A stretch of 64,000 nucleotides of DNA from Caprella mutica (lineage: Eukaryota > Arthropoda > Malacostraca > Amphipoda > Caprellidae), in the NCBI GenBank assembly GCA_947561585.1, contig CANNZV010002340.1:62001-126000 (forward strand). The letters are read 5' to 3'. A program made the position numbers and the translations under genes. Positions 1-11,963 of the stretch are shown here, piece after piece. Position 1 is the first letter of the stretch, and every line of letters starts with the position of its first letter. Under the pieces are notes generated by a model. That model was not told the DNA's origin. It saw only the letters and a list, made by a program, of their open reading frames with translations, and did no database searches.

Positions 1-2282
1 TGCATGTTAGGTAATTGCAGAGAAAAAAGTTTTTAGAGAATGAATTATACATCTTATACAAGCAGTTTCATTAGAATTGATCAATATCTTTAGTTAGTAG
101 ATTCTATCCTATTTTCATTACTTCAAGTCCAAGAAACTGAAATTGAAACTACCTACCAAAAGCGTAGTGGTAATTATTAATTTCATTAACAGGCTATGAA
201 AATTGTTCCATAGCTATTTTATATACAAACAAATATTATATCCCCTAGTTAGATGATTGACAACCAATTTGAATTTACTCGTTTTAAGACAATATCAGAG
301 TCAGACCAGTCCTATCAGTCAATTTGAAATAAATATCAACTACCCACAACTAATTCCTAAATTACACTAATTGCAATTCAAACAGATTTTATTTTACAAT
401 ATTAATAAGTGGGCAGTTTTGTTTCAGTTACTGCATCTAATTATCAATTAATTTCAAAATTTGCAACTAACTATATATCTACTTTTCTCATTGTTGTGCA
501 ATTCATTTTCTATCAAAAATCATATCAAAAGTCAAGTAAACAATAATTCTAATTTGGGTATATAATTAAATACACAATCTATAATCTCATTTTCTATTTC
601 CACAGGTACTATCGCGGAAAAGTGTATCCGTCCAATTGCTGAGGCGCGCATGAATAATCTAGTTCCCACTGTACCACGGATTATCGTACGCTACCCCAAA
701 TTCTCATTTTACCCCCGCATGTAAGAAATTTCTATTCTTTTTAATGCAGTGCGGGACATTTCGTCTTCAGCCGTCATGGTGAAAAGTCATCAAATTTCAC
801 TCTCTCTATTTAAAAATTTGTGTTTTAGGCAGATCGAAAATTAATCTTTCTTTATATACTAATTTCACTTAGCCTGGATTCTTCAGTCTTTCTAGCTGAG
901 GACTATTTTTTATTGTCATGCTCATATGGAACTATATCTTTTACTTATACATTGGTAAATTAATTTTTTTCACTTCTTTTATTTTCTAAGTTCTAGATTC
1001 AAAATTGTAAGCTATATTTTTTAACTCTGTGAAAAATTGTTAATGCTACCATTTTTAGGCAGCTTTTTCCTTGAAATTGAGATATTCGAAAGACTGATCA
1101 GATTTCTGAGCTAGTTGTTTTCTTGGATATGAACTCTAAATATTTTTACCAGTTGATTTTTTGCTTTTTGCTTATAGCTGAGACGAAGTCCAGCTCAATA
1201 TCAAGTGTTTCTGTTCTTGAGATCATTTCGAATTATAAATTTATCAATATTTCACAGATATTCTTGAAATTGCTGATGGAATTTGCAATTTATTACCAAA
1301 ATGTGTGCTTTCAAAACTTTTGTATCTTTACTTCTGAACTTTGAAATAATACCGAACTTCATAATTTTTTTTCTATAGTTAGTGGAACCATTTTTTATAG
1401 GTATCCAAACCTGCAAAATGTCGAGATTTGGAACAGTTTACGAAAAAGCAAAATTAGATTTTATGCACTTCTTTGCATTACTCTGTACTAGAGTCATAAA
1501 GCAGTGCCCGCACAGTAATTAAACTATTTAATTTTTAAAAAATACGGAATTCTACTTTATATTATTGTGCCTAAATTCCTTTGAATACGATCTGTAGACA
1601 TGGAATAGAAAGAAAAAAAACCACCTAGAGCTGTAGCTTATAACCACATTTTATTTTTTATTTTAGCCTCTAGACTTCTAGAGTTTAGGTAGGTATATAC
1701 TTTATTAAATGTACTATTATGCATATGATTCTTCCATTCGTAAATAGCCGCCGGTTTACGTCAATAGTTCTATAATGTAGACTGTAGTATATAATTTTTG
1801 TTTAAACTGTTCTTTCTGTATTTATAAATACCTTTAAATTTAAATCTTTTTCAGGTTTTAGTCTCACAATACCTATATATAGATACAACAATATTTATGC
1901 AATATAAAAAAAGGGAAAACCTACGAATAATTTTCAGAACAGCTGGATGCTCAAGGTTAGTGTTAAACGGTAAATGTAATTACGTATATTCACCTAATTT
2001 ATTTTTCCCATAATTTTCATCTTCTAATTCTAATTCTCGTTTTTATTTTGTGCAGGTAACTCTTATAAGAAATTTCTTTCTTTCTGGGTAGCAAAGAATT
2101 TAAAAGCCTGCATGAGCTCTAGGGTCACGCAGGTAAATTGCGGCTCTTTAATTTTTCATTGCAGCCCTCTCAATAGAGTCTTTAAAACATTTTGAATCAA
2201 ATTTACATTAAAATGTTGCATAGCTATCAAAAAAAGCACAGTGAATGCTATAACTCATAAATTTAGTTTTGACGTGTGTTTT
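1..2282. other. AT-rich region without a recognisable gene
   Basis: This stretch is strongly AT-rich, and no reading frame resembles a known protein. The longest open frame (about 73 codons near 1123-1344) is low-complexity and typical of chance in such DNA. The one segment that stands out is 606-720, listed separately as an exon-like stretch. Confidence 0.6.
606..720 (+). other. exon-like open segment with splice-site-like borders
   Basis: The segment is preceded by a pyrimidine-rich tract ending in CCACAG and followed by GTAAGAAAT, so both borders look like splice sites. It is visibly richer in G and C than the surrounding DNA. Only the frame starting at its first base is open throughout (about 38 codons, beginning GTIAEKCIRP); the other two forward frames hit stops. 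I do not recognise the peptide. Its first 29 bases recur in inverted orientation at about 7808-7836 with one difference, so it may instead be the end of a repeat. An unrecognised exon or a repeat fragment are both possible. Confidence 0.3.
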
Positions 2283-2775
2283 GAAGCTTTGAGGTTTCAG
2301 TTGTTAGAGGCCGTGTTCATCATGAAGCTGTTTGTGGTGGATTTAATAGAAGGGCCCAAGGGGGTTCCCTTTGGCCTCGAACTGTTGTAATTTGGATTAA
2401 TAATTGTCTTTTTTTATTCTTATTATGTTTATCTTTTTACGCCACTTGCAGTTTTAGAGGATAGCACTAGGTTTATGCTTTCAAACTACGAGGTCTTCGA
2501 CTTTTGGGTTTGTTAGGCTTAATTTACTATCCCCTTTTCATTTTAATCTTCCATCCGTGAGTGCAGCCTCCGGACCTTAAATTGGGTCCTTTTTTATTCT
2601 TTTTAAGTGAATGCATTATCGGAGTAGCTCTTCAGTATTCGTGAACATTGTCACCGACGGTGGTAGGTGACTTTGTTCTTGAAGCCACTTTCCTTTCAGA
2701 CTGTTTCTTCCAGTCCCTTGTATTTAATTTCATTGTCAGCGATTTGGCCTATGGTTCCAAAGACGTTAAGCCCCT
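2283..2775 (+). repeat. interspersed repeat family A, copy 1
   Basis: This block shares long stretches with copies near 3.6, 5.0, 16.6 and 30.4 kb. Shared marks in order are a CTTGCAGTTTTAGAGGATAG-like stretch, TATGCTTTCAAACTACGAGG, a GTGGTAGGTGACTTTGTTC-like segment, CACTTTCCTTTCAGACTG, CCCTTGTATTTAATTTC, and an end near GTCAGCGATTTGGCC followed by GACGTTAAGCCCC. No terminal inverted repeats or poly(A) tail are evident, so I cannot assign a class. It is the longest of the copies seen. Confidence 0.65.
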
Positions 2776-2782
2776 ACTTAAA

Positions 2783-3589
2783 TTAACAGAGATTATTTAT
2801 TAATAACTTTATACTAAAAAAAACTATCTTAAATTCATAATAGTAAATATGTAAGATATTCATGTTGCATATATGACAGTTTTCAACGAATGACACTATG
2901 TAACAGTCATGAATTGAAGAAAGAGACAGAAATTTTTTCGATACGAACAGTTGCAAATTGGATGATGACCAAGTTTTTTTTCCTTTTTGTTTCATTGAAA
3001 TTCACTGTTTTGTAGAATAGCACTAGATAGGGATAACAATGTAGTCTTAGATTGTTTATTAATATAATTTGCAATATGTTTTTGCACCCTGTTTGTTCAT
3101 TTTCCTCTTACTTCCACGAATACTAGATTCTCATTCCGTAACATTCCATTGAAGAGTCTCTTTCATTCCATTCACGGCGTCTCTTTCCAATCTAACTGCT
3201 AGATCTATATTAAGGTCTTTTCTATTTATTTTCCGATTAACGAAATCTTGAAATCATTATATTCGCATCAAACCTATTTAATAACAATAACTTATATACT
3301 AATTTATATTATTAAAATTTGTTTCCAGTTCAATGGGTAGAGCGAGAATTCGCTAGGTGGAACTCTAAAGACCACTATCTATGACCAGATCACTTCTCAC
3401 AAGAAAGCGGAAGAAACAAACGACAGCAGTGCAAATCTCCCTATTCTCAATTGGTAAGGACAAACTTCTATTAGTTCAGTGATAACTGATAGAATTAGCA
3501 AAGTTATTTGTATCAGTTATGTTTCATAAATATATAATTTAAAAAATGCATGAAAATTGTTTAAAGATATAATATAGTAGGCTAATTGC
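2783..3589. other. AT-rich stretch, no gene seen
   Basis: I see no coding or RNA signal here. Around 3120-3215 there are weak matches to the TCTCTTTCC...CTAACTGCT part of repeat family A, suggesting an older, decayed fragment. Confidence 0.5.
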
Positions 3590-3985
3590 AAAGCCCCCAG
3601 TGCCTGTATCCTCAATCTGTTCAGGTGAATATAAGAGAAGAGCACAACAGCTTCAGGCTTATCATTTTTATGGCTAATTGTAGTTTCTGAGGATAACTCG
3701 TGTATGTTTTTTTTTTGTGTCCGGTAGGCTTCATTTATTATCACCTCTTCATTTTCCTTTTCCATTTGTGCTGCAACCGGTGCTGGTGACTCTTTTAGTC
3801 ACATTCCTTGGTAAGTGACTGCAGTCATGGATTATTTTTTTTGCATCCATGAGCGTTGTCTCCCACTGGTGGTAGTTAATTCTTTCATGGAGTCTCTTTC
3901 CTTTCTAACTGTTACTTCAAGCCCCATATATATTCAATTTCTTTTCAATATCAGCGATATGGCCTAAAAACTTTCAATTAAATTG
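3590..3985 (+). repeat. interspersed repeat family A, copy 2
   Basis: This copy shares GTAGGCTTCATTTATTATCA, ACATTCCTTGGTAAGTGACT, GCATCCATGAGCGTTGTC, a TGGTGGTAGTTAATTCTTT segment and a terminal ATCAGCGATATGGCCT with the other family A members. Its 5' part differs from copy 1, so the family has internal variation or the copy is rearranged. Confidence 0.55.
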
Positions 3986-3989
3986 ATTG

Positions 3990-5028
3990 CCAATTGTAAA
4001 TTATTTCTTCCAAATACTTTACAATTGGTAATTGTAAATACACAACTTATGGTTTCTGAAGTTTCTGAAATACTGAATTCTTAAATAATGACTTGACTGT
4101 TCATATCCACTCCATAGTGATACACGGTTATTTATTTTGCTAGTATTAAAATTTGCAAATATTCAGAGTACTGGTAATAATTAATTAAACTCTTATATAG
4201 TTACTTGTATACAATTTTTTTAACATCTGTTGAGAGAGTATAATGGTGGTTCTAAAGAAAATAGTTCATTATAGTTGTATCAACTAATTTTTTTTAACTG
4301 TAGCTTTTTGTTTATAGCCTAGTTTGGAATTCTTGACTCATTAAATCATTAAACTAAAGAAAACGTTTAAATTTACTGATAATACGAATAGCTTAATTTA
4401 TACAATATTCTAGATTACTTCAACATGTAACTTGCCGCTAAAATGAGAGTTTCTACAATATTTCATTAGTCCTTGTGACATTCATATTTGAACATTTAAA
4501 AAAAATTAAGTAGTTTAGTGACATTGTTCATTATTTTCTACTTATTGACTTTCATTTTTTCTATTTTAAAGTTTCGTTCTTTGCATCTCCCTTGACAACA
4601 AATCGAATAAAATTAAATACTTCCTTCCATTTTTGAGGCAAATATGTATTACCCTTTTTCAGTACAATTTCTGTTTCCATAAAGCTATAATCTTATTTAA
4701 AAAAATGACCAATATTTAATTACAAGAAATTAGTAAAATTCAATTATCTCTTTTGCGGTATAACCTCTTAATTCATCAACATAACGAAAAATTATAAATA
4801 TTAGATCGAGGAGTCACTCTTTTTAGTCCTTTGGGTAAATATTTTGTAAGTTTGATTTTTAAAATTCGAAACACACTCTGATCACAGTAAGGATTTTAAT
4901 CTATCTGTGTTCTACTTTCCATTAATCTTGTTTTCTATCAAATCTTGTTTCTTCCTTGCCACTCGAATGTGGATACTTCTAACATAACCAAATGTGCTTC
5001 GAATACACATTGTTCAGGAATTTTGTAG
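3990..5028. other. AT-rich stretch, no gene seen
   Basis: No open frame of note, no RNA gene and no clear inverted repeat could be recognised by eye. Confidence 0.5.
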
Positions 5029-5330
5029 AATAGAACTAGGGTTATGCTCTTCAACTACGAGGTCTTAGATTTTTGTGTTAGGTAGGCTCGTAGGCTTCAT
5101 TTACTATCACCTCTTCATTTTCCTTTTCCGTCACATTCCTTGGTAAGTGACTGCATTCTCGGAGTAGCTTTTCTGCATCCATGAGCATTGTCACCAACGG
5201 TGGTAAGTGCCTTTGTTCATGGAGCCACTTTCCTTTCTGACTGCTTCTTCTAGTCCCTTGTATTTAATTTCCTTTTACGTCAGCGAAATAGTCACGATAT
5301 GACTGAAGCACGACGTTTAACCCCTAGTAT
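5029..5330 (+). repeat. interspersed repeat family A, copy 3
   Basis: The copy begins at TAGAATAGAACTAGGGTTAT and runs through CAACTACGAGGTCTTAGATT, GTAGGCTTCATTTACTATCA, ACATTCCTTGGTAAGTGACT, TCTCGGAGTAGCTTTTCTGC, CACCAACGGTGGTAAGTGCC and CCCTTGTATTTAATTTCC to GACGTTTAACCCCTAG. It is the cleanest short copy and aligns collinearly with copy 1 and, reverse-complemented, with copy 4. Confidence 0.65.
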
Positions 5331-5489
5331 AATAAAAAAAAATGTTATAGTTTGAGATTAAAATAAAATCTATTCAATTTGTTTTATATTGTTAATAACT
5401 GCTTGTAGCGTGATTCTAAGTCAATATCAGAGATTTTTTAATCAATTTGTTTGTAAACATTTTCAGATTCAAATAACTTCGCACCACTG

Positions 5490-5707
5490 CAGTTCTCATC
5501 AAGACAGTTCTCATCAAGACAGTTCTCATCAGGACAGTTCCCATCAGTGCAGTTCTCATCAGTGAAGTTCCCATCAGTGAAGTTCCCATCAGTGAAGTTC
5601 CCATCAGTGAAGTTCCCATCGGTGAAGTTCTCATCAGGACAGTACTAATCACTATCAGTGTAGTTCTCATCAGGACAGTGCTAATCACTATCAGATGAGT
5701 TCTCATC
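5490..5707. repeat. 15-bp minisatellite
   Basis: About ten units of a 15-bp repeat are read directly, with forms such as CAGTTCTCATCAAGA and AGTTCCCATCAGTGA. The right part changes to a longer irregular unit with ACTAATCACTATCAG and AGTTCTCATCAGGAC. Because 15 is a multiple of 3 and the unit lacks stops on the minus strand, the array produces an open frame of Met-Arg-Thr and Met-Gly-Thr repeats. I regard that as a by-product rather than a gene. Confidence 0.85.
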
Positions 5708-7605
5708 ATTCCCAGGAAGTCTGGTCTCATTCCCTGTGATATCCATTTATTCATGCTTATTACTTTTAGATTTTCAACGACATTTCTCCGTGAAAAGGAA
5801 GTGCATAAAATACCGAACTAATTTGTGTATTTTATTTATTGCTATGCGTTTGAAAAACTTTAATCTTAGGTAAATATAGAATTAATTGTATATTGTAAGT
5901 TCATGTTAATCTTTCAACCCTAAGCTTTTAAATATTGTTCTAAGATTGATACTTCATGTAAACTAGTACTAATCAGAAATCCTTTATGTTAGTAAAAATT
6001 GTATCGGGTAGTTTCTACTTTAGAAATAACCTGCAAGTGTATTTAGTCTTGTAGTAGTTTTTAAATTTTTGCCTAATTTAATTGTTATCTTCAACTTTTG
6101 TAAAACTCTATTTTTTATAAATATAAAATAATTATCCATTTTCTATTATTGATCCTTTATTTATCTTATTTTTTAAGTAAAAAACTAATATTGTATGATA
6201 AGAGATGGAGCTTGCAAGTTGAAAGCCTTAGTTGACAGTAATGTCATGAATCCCAGTTTCACTCCGATGTCACAAATTAAGCACCAAAACTGCAGTAGGT
6301 AGCTACATTAGTTCTGTTCTTGGAGAAACTTTCTTTTGGTTCATCTCATAGAACTTTGTAACTTATTTTATTGTCAACGTTGGCGATGTGATATTTATTG
6401 AGAAGAAAAATTATGATCACTTAGTTATTTTTAGTTCACGATATCACTGCTTGTTAATTGATAGTGCAAGCATTTAATATATAAAAATTTTAAACTGAAA
6501 AGAATCAGTTCACTTGATGATAAAAAATCCATCAAATTACTGCATTTAAATTCTAAACTAAACTAAACTAAGTTACAGCTTAGTCATAGTTTTATTTTAT
6601 TCTTTAGCCTAAAAGAATTTTAATTCAGTAACTTCAATAAAAGATAGAAAGTATCGGTATAGCCGTATAGGTAATTAGTAATTACTTATTTATAAGTTGA
6701 TGAAAATAGAGAAAAACGCTTTTCAGCAACTTAATGATTTTTGTCATTAAATTAAAACGTAAGAGGAATTATTAATTTATTATCATTTTACAAACACAAA
6801 TTTTGATAACTTCCTCATTTGGCCAATATATTGAATGAATTTAAAAAGATAATACACATAAAGGACTTCGAAAAAGAAGAGAAACTTGTCTTATCGACTA
6901 AATTAGTCACCACTATTAATTTATTGAAATTCTGAATGCAGAAAATCTCCGGATTATAACCGAGACTGGTTATATCCCGTCCAGCAAATTATTTAAATGT
7001 GAAAAAAATGCGAAGCTATTAAAAATTATATCTTTAGACGATAAAATGCTCTTGTGTGAATGATTATAATATAAAATATTCGTGGAATAAGATTTGACAA
7101 AACTAAAAGTAAAACTATAGACATTTACCACAAAGTTGAAAACGTGTTTTATAGTTTTAATAATATAGCCTATGGGAGAACAAATAATTTAAAGGAGTAA
7201 AAGAAGCGAAGTTATTTAAAATCATATCTGAAGAGGATTAGTTTAATATTCTTGTGTGAATGGTTGTCATAAATAATATTTTTGGAATTAATGAGATTTG
7301 ATAAAGCTAAAGCTAGATATCTACTTTAACCTCAAATTCGAATAGTTATTAGTTTCAATATTAGAACGACAATTGGTCAAAAGTAAATTGCATAAAAACA
7401 TACAAGAGTAAATCGTATGAAATATATACCAAGGTTAATTGAATGGAAAATTTCAAAATTATAAATATGCATTTCAAATTATAAAAAAATACATGTATTC
7501 ATTACAAAATGAACATTGCATGGATGATACAAATGAAACTATATGTTTATACTTTAATTTAAATAATACAAAAATAATATCTAATCACTTGTCAGAAATC
7601 GATAA
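5708..7605. other. AT-rich stretch, no gene seen
   Basis: There is no supportable gene. A weak, decayed family A fragment may lie at about 6290-6390. Two similar blocks (around 7000-7100 and 7190-7290) share GCGAAG(C/T)TATTAAAAATTAT-like and CTTGTGTGAATG motifs, suggesting an old local duplication of about 190 bp. Confidence 0.45.
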
Positions 7606-7922
7606 AAAATCACCCCCCCCCCTTTGTCCCTCCTCTAGATACACATATCTAATCCCCCATTTCACCCAATAACCCTAGCATTTTACCCCAGCAATATAGG
7701 CTCCTCCTTATTGGGGGATTTTTGAACGCGGAGGAATACTCTCTAAAATGCCACATGCAAAAAATAAGAAAGGTCAAAACTGCTAAAATAGCATACTACA
7801 AAAGCTGACGGATACACTTTTCTGCGATAGTACCTATCCTCGACCTCATACAACATAGCAGACTGATGCCTGATTACGCGCCATACATCACAGCTCAGTG
7901 CTCACTGTTGCCTGCACGATAC

Positions 7923-8428
7923 GTATCTAAAAGCTGAGCGGCGCACACCAGTACGGCGCACCAGATTACGGCGCACCACTGTACATTCTATTAGATAGGT
8001 AATTTGAATACAGATTAATGATAATTGGAGTGAATTTGATAGGTACCTAATTGTCGTATCAAATTCATGTCTGACGCCTGACAGGCTGACGGTACCTGAA
8101 TCCAATGTTTATACTGCACAGTTTAATTATTCAATAGAGATGTTTAATTTGGAATAGAAAATAAAATTCATCATAGAAAACTGTAATTGTAATTTTATGG
8201 GGTAACTATAGTAAACTTTCAGTCTGATGTGTAAATAAAAACTTATCAGTTAGCCGTTAGGTAGATGTATCGGGGGGCATGCCGCCCCCCGAACCCCCCC
8301 ACCAGGTCATTAACCAATCATGAAGTGTGCAGAACAACAAACTAGCGGATACAACACACTACATAACAGTTTTTCAAATGAGGTCATTAAGAGAAAGTAC
8401 AGTGGTGCGCCGCTCAGCTTTTAGATAC
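7923..8428. mobile_element. MITE-like element with 24-bp perfect terminal inverted repeats
   Basis: The left end (7923-7946) begins GTATCTAAAAGCTGAGCGGC, and its exact reverse complement closes the element at 8405-8428. Pairing continues inward (GCACCACTGTAC) except that the left end holds an extra run of about 33 bp built of CGGCGCACCA-type repeats. Near-identical direct repeats flank it: ACTGTTGCCTGCAC at 7904-7917 and ACTGTTGGCCTGCAC at 8427-8441. These resemble a target duplication but are unusually long and differ by an indel. No transposase frame lies inside. Confidence 0.65.
8271..8291. repeat. G/C-run hairpin
   Basis: CGGGGGGC (8271-8278) pairs perfectly with GCCCCCCG (8284-8291) around a 5-base loop, and another C run follows immediately. 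It lies inside the 7923-8428 element and is extreme for this AT-rich sequence. Runs of this kind recur at the ends of the 23.3-27.1 kb element. Confidence 0.75.
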
Positions 8429-8441
8429 TGTTGGCCTGCAC

Positions 8442-9041
8442 TGTGGTTATTCCGCAAATAGTGTTAATGGTGCCTTTTTAAAAGTTTTACCCCGGTTCTT
8501 CCCCAAAACTAGTTACATTCAGTAAGTGTTTCCATTTTATATACCTTTTAAAAGTAGTTATATATTTTTCTATAGTTAGTTTTGTACAATTAGATTCACT
8601 TCAACTTTCACATTCTCTGTTTAGACTTTAAAGGGAGGGGAGCAGGTAAAATCAAACATTAGCTAAAATTTGTTTTATTGGAATCAGCATAATTAATTAT
8701 GTATTATGACATACCTACTTTGTTCATCTGGGAAAAATCTATTCAAAAAAATTGTATTTAATTAAAATTAGAAATGCGCCACTTGGTGTCAAATTGCACA
8801 AGCTTCGTGGAATTTTTGTTTTATGTAAATAAGTTTAATCCTGTTTAGAAGTATCCGAATATGACGGAATATCAAATACCTATCACGCTGCGCGGTTTCT
8901 GATACTGACTGAAAATCGTGCCTAGGTACCTTTTTAATTATTGTAAAATGCCAATGATTAGAAAATGTATAATAAGAAACTGCCCTTTAGGCTCTGTGAA
9001 GTCAAAGCTAGGCTGATATTTCAAAAGATTCCCATTGAAAT
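8442..9041. other. non-coding stretch upstream of the BEL/Pao remnant
   Basis: No gag, protease or early RT reading frame can be found here in any forward frame, and no sequence resembling the probable 3' LTR start at 11964 was found. The retroelement is therefore 5'-truncated or internally deleted at about 9030-9042. Confidence 0.5.
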
Positions 9042-11051
9042 TTGATGGGATTAGAGGAAGTTGCAATCAACGCTGACATTGAAAAGATGTTTCATTCCTT
9101 TTATGTTGACCCTAGCCAAGTAGATTTGTTAAGATTTTTCTGGTTTAAGGATAATGATGCCTCTAAAGAAATTGTTCCATATCGTGCGCGTGTCCATATT
9201 TTTGGAAACAAGCCCTCCCCTGCGATCGCTAATTTTGCGCTAAGATACACTACTCTTTATTGTGATCAAAATAAAGATGCTGAGGCTTGTGAATTCATAA
9301 GCAATCATTTCTATGTCGACGATGCCTTGTATAGTACAAAGACAGTTGCTAGTGCGATAAAGGTACTTTCTGATGCCCGAGCTATATTAGGAAAATACAA
9401 TATTAGATTATGTAAAATAATGTCATCACACAAAGAAGTTATGGATGCCTTCCCAGCGAGTGAGCTCGCGGATATCCATGATTCTTATGATCTCATTTCT
9501 GAAGATCCTCTAAGCAAAACTTTAGGAGTGGCTTGGTCTCCCCTTCAGGACACTCTATCCTTATGTCCTCGAATTCCTTCTCGTTGTTTCACCAAACGAG
9601 GACTTCTTAGTGTAACCAGTGCTTGTTATGATCCTATTGGACTGGTTTGTCCAATCGTCCTCAAAGGCAGGTTATTTCTGCGCCGGATCATCCCACCAAA
9701 AAATCAAAGCACTCCGGAACTAGAAGACTGTGGTTGGGATGACCCATTGCCTCCTACGTATCAAACGGAATGGTTTTCTTGGGTGCAATCCTTGGACACA
9801 ACGAATTTGGTGTCCGTACGACGGTGCTACAAACCTCCAAATTTTGGAGAATCTGTCCACAATGAACTTCATTGTTTTGCCGATGCTTCAGATGTTGCCA
9901 TTGGATTAGTGATTTACTTGCGACAAATCAATGTTCACAACGCTATATCAGTAAGTTTTGTCTTCGCTAACTCTAAGGTTGCTCCTCGTGCTGCAGGGAC
10001 GATTCCCAGGTTGGAACTTTGCGCAGCTTTGGAGGTTACCAGGGCAGTAAGAAAGGTGTTTTTGGAGTTGGCTATAGAGATCCACAAATTAAGATTTTAC
10101 ACCGACAGTAAAATCGTTCTCGGCTATCTGCAAAATTCTACGAAGCGATTCTCTCGTTATGTCTATCATAGTATTGATGAAATTCTAAAACAGTCCAAAG
10201 TATCTCAATGGTGTCACATTGAGGGATCAAAGAATGTTGCAGACATAGCTTCCCGACCTCAAACTATTCAATCTCTTCTAGATTCTGACTGGTTATGTGG
10301 TCCCGTCTTTCTCAGGTCGGAGATGCCCTCCGAAGAAGAATCATCTCCCGTTGTTGACTTAGACCTTCCCGAGATTAAGTGTGCTATCACGAAAAGCAAC
10401 GATGTAGAGATTCAGTCAATTGCAGATGTCATTGCAAGTCGAACTAATTCATGGTTTAGGGCTCGTGTAATTCTATCGTATGTCCTCAAATTCGTTCATC
10501 TTCTCAAAACTTGTCCCTTGGAAAATACCAATTGCTCTATATGTAATTTGAGCCTAAAAGAGGCTGAAACACACCTGATCAAAGGTTCGCAACGTGAATT
10601 TCAAGCAGATATCAATCTTATAGTTGATAAGAAGCCCTTATCTAAGAGCAACCCCCTCTTAAATTTGTCTCCGGTCGTAGACGGTAATAAAATCCTGCGT
10701 GTAGGTGGTCGTCTTCGCGACTCCGATTTCCCACCTGACTTGAAAAATCCAATATTGTTACCATCGAAACACCCTGTTACTAAGATGATTGTGTATGATT
10801 GTCATGAGAAGGTCAAACATCAGGGACGTTACTTGACTACGGGTTGCATACGTCAATCTGGATTCCATGTACATAAAGGGAGTTCTGTGGTGAAGAAACT
10901 CATCAGTGAATGCGTACAATGTCGGCGTCTCAGAGGCCCATTGCAAGAGCAACGAATGGCTGATCTTCCATCAGACAGATTGGAAAAGTCGCCACCTTTT
11001 TCAAATGTCGGTCTAGATCTATTTGGACCATACCTCATCCACGACGGATAA
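9042..11051 (+). pseudogene. BEL/Pao pol, RT to integrase N-terminal part, ended by an in-frame stop
   Basis: This 669-codon open frame covers part of a retrotransposon polyprotein. It enters in the middle of reverse transcriptase (ADIEKMF near residue 10) and shows the catalytic YVDD at residues 91-94. RNase H follows, with acidic residues in FADASD (Asp281), PRLEL (Glu325) and YTDSK (Asp355). An integrase zinc-binding HHCC comes next (His588, His593, Cys624, Cys627), and then the first integrase catalytic Asp in GLDLFGPY (Asp659). It ends at a TAA at 11049-11051. The same frame stays open beyond the stop and continues with typical integrase sequence, so the break is a single nonsense change and not a frameshift. 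The start at 9042 is only the first ATG after truncation. These domains and their order are diagnostic of BEL/Pao pol. Confidence 0.9.
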
Positions 11052-11936
11052 ACCACACGTAGCAACAAAGCAACCAAGAAGGTATGGGGTCTTCTCATCA
11101 CGTGTCTGGTGAGCCGGGCCGTTCATATTGAACTTCTTCCTTACCTAGACACTTCTAGTCTACAGCTTGGTCTGCGACGTTTCTATGCTGTCAGAGGAAC
11201 TTGTAAGCGTATCCGCAGCGACCAAGGAACTAATCTGATTGGTGCTAGAAACCAACTATTCGATCTTGCCAAGATTCAAGAAGATGCCATTAAGCATGGC
11301 ATTGAGTGGGAGCTCAATCCTCCAGCAGCAAGCAATTATGGAGGTGTATGGGAACGTCAGATCGGGTCGATAAAGCGTCTTCTCGATTCAACGCTCGCCT
11401 CCAATCGTTCAAACAACCATTCTCGCGACGAACTCAACACCTACCTCCAGGAATGTGCTAGCATCATTAATAACACCCCATTGTGGGAAACGTCAAATCA
11501 CCCCGATGATCCTGCACCTCTCTCTCCATCAAACATTCTCACGATGCGAGACAGACCTAACCCACCTACTATGGATACGTTAACTGAAGCTGACCTGCTC
11601 AGTTATGGCAAGAAACGTTGGAAGAGAGTTGTTTACCTTTGTGATCAATTTTGGTCTCGCTGGCGTCAACTATACTTGGTTCGTCTACAGAGCAGGTCTA
11701 AATGGATCAAGTTCAATGAACGAGTTCACATAGGAGATGTCGTTCTAGTGAAGGGCCAAACCAAACGAAATGAATGGCCTATGGGACGAATAATCGCAGT
11801 AAAAAAGAGTAGTGATAACCTTGTTCGGTCTGTTACTATTCAGTTGAGTGCTAAGAGAGAAGGGCATCCTAGACTCATTGAACGTTCAGTTCGGGACACT
11901 GTCCTTCTTGTGCATGCTGATTCCTCTTCGTGAGCA
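11052..11936 (+). pseudogene. BEL/Pao pol continuation: integrase core and DUF5641-like C-terminus
   Basis: This is the continuation of the preceding frame after the stop, with no frame change. The integrase core shows SRAVHIE, the second catalytic Asp in RSDQGTN (codon at 11220) and the catalytic Glu in GGVWER (codon at 11352). The C-terminal part (about 11,700-11,930) has the GDVVLVKG and WPMGRI motifs of the DUF5641 module that closes BEL/Pao integrases. The frame ends in a natural stop just before the polypurine tract. A GTG at 11109 would be the first possible start, but I read this as the second half of a broken gene, not an independent protein. Confidence 0.88.
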
Positions 11937-11949
11937 TTTAGAGTCCTCA

Positions 11950-11963
11950 TTTTTTGGGGGGAG
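11950..11963 (+). promoter_or_regulatory. polypurine tract of the BEL/Pao element
   Basis: A T6-G6-AG run lies 14 bases after the pol stop and immediately before a TGT. This is the expected place and composition for the plus-strand primer of an LTR element. It is inferred from position and family architecture. Confidence 0.65.

Noticed and set aside
5416..5754. 112-codon minus-strand frame
   Set aside because: It is the translation of a 15-bp minisatellite with no protein-like content outside it.
604..7836. One 7.2-kb Polinton-like element bounded by the 29-bp inverted pair
   Set aside because: No matching 6-bp target duplication flanks it, and no polymerase, integrase or capsid frame lies between.
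7902..8105. 67-codon minus-strand frame
   Set aside because: It lies across the end of an inverted-repeat element and has no recognisable domain.
10853..11101. Minus-strand frame opposite BEL/Pao pol
   Set aside because: It is a shadow of the pol coding sequence on the other strand.
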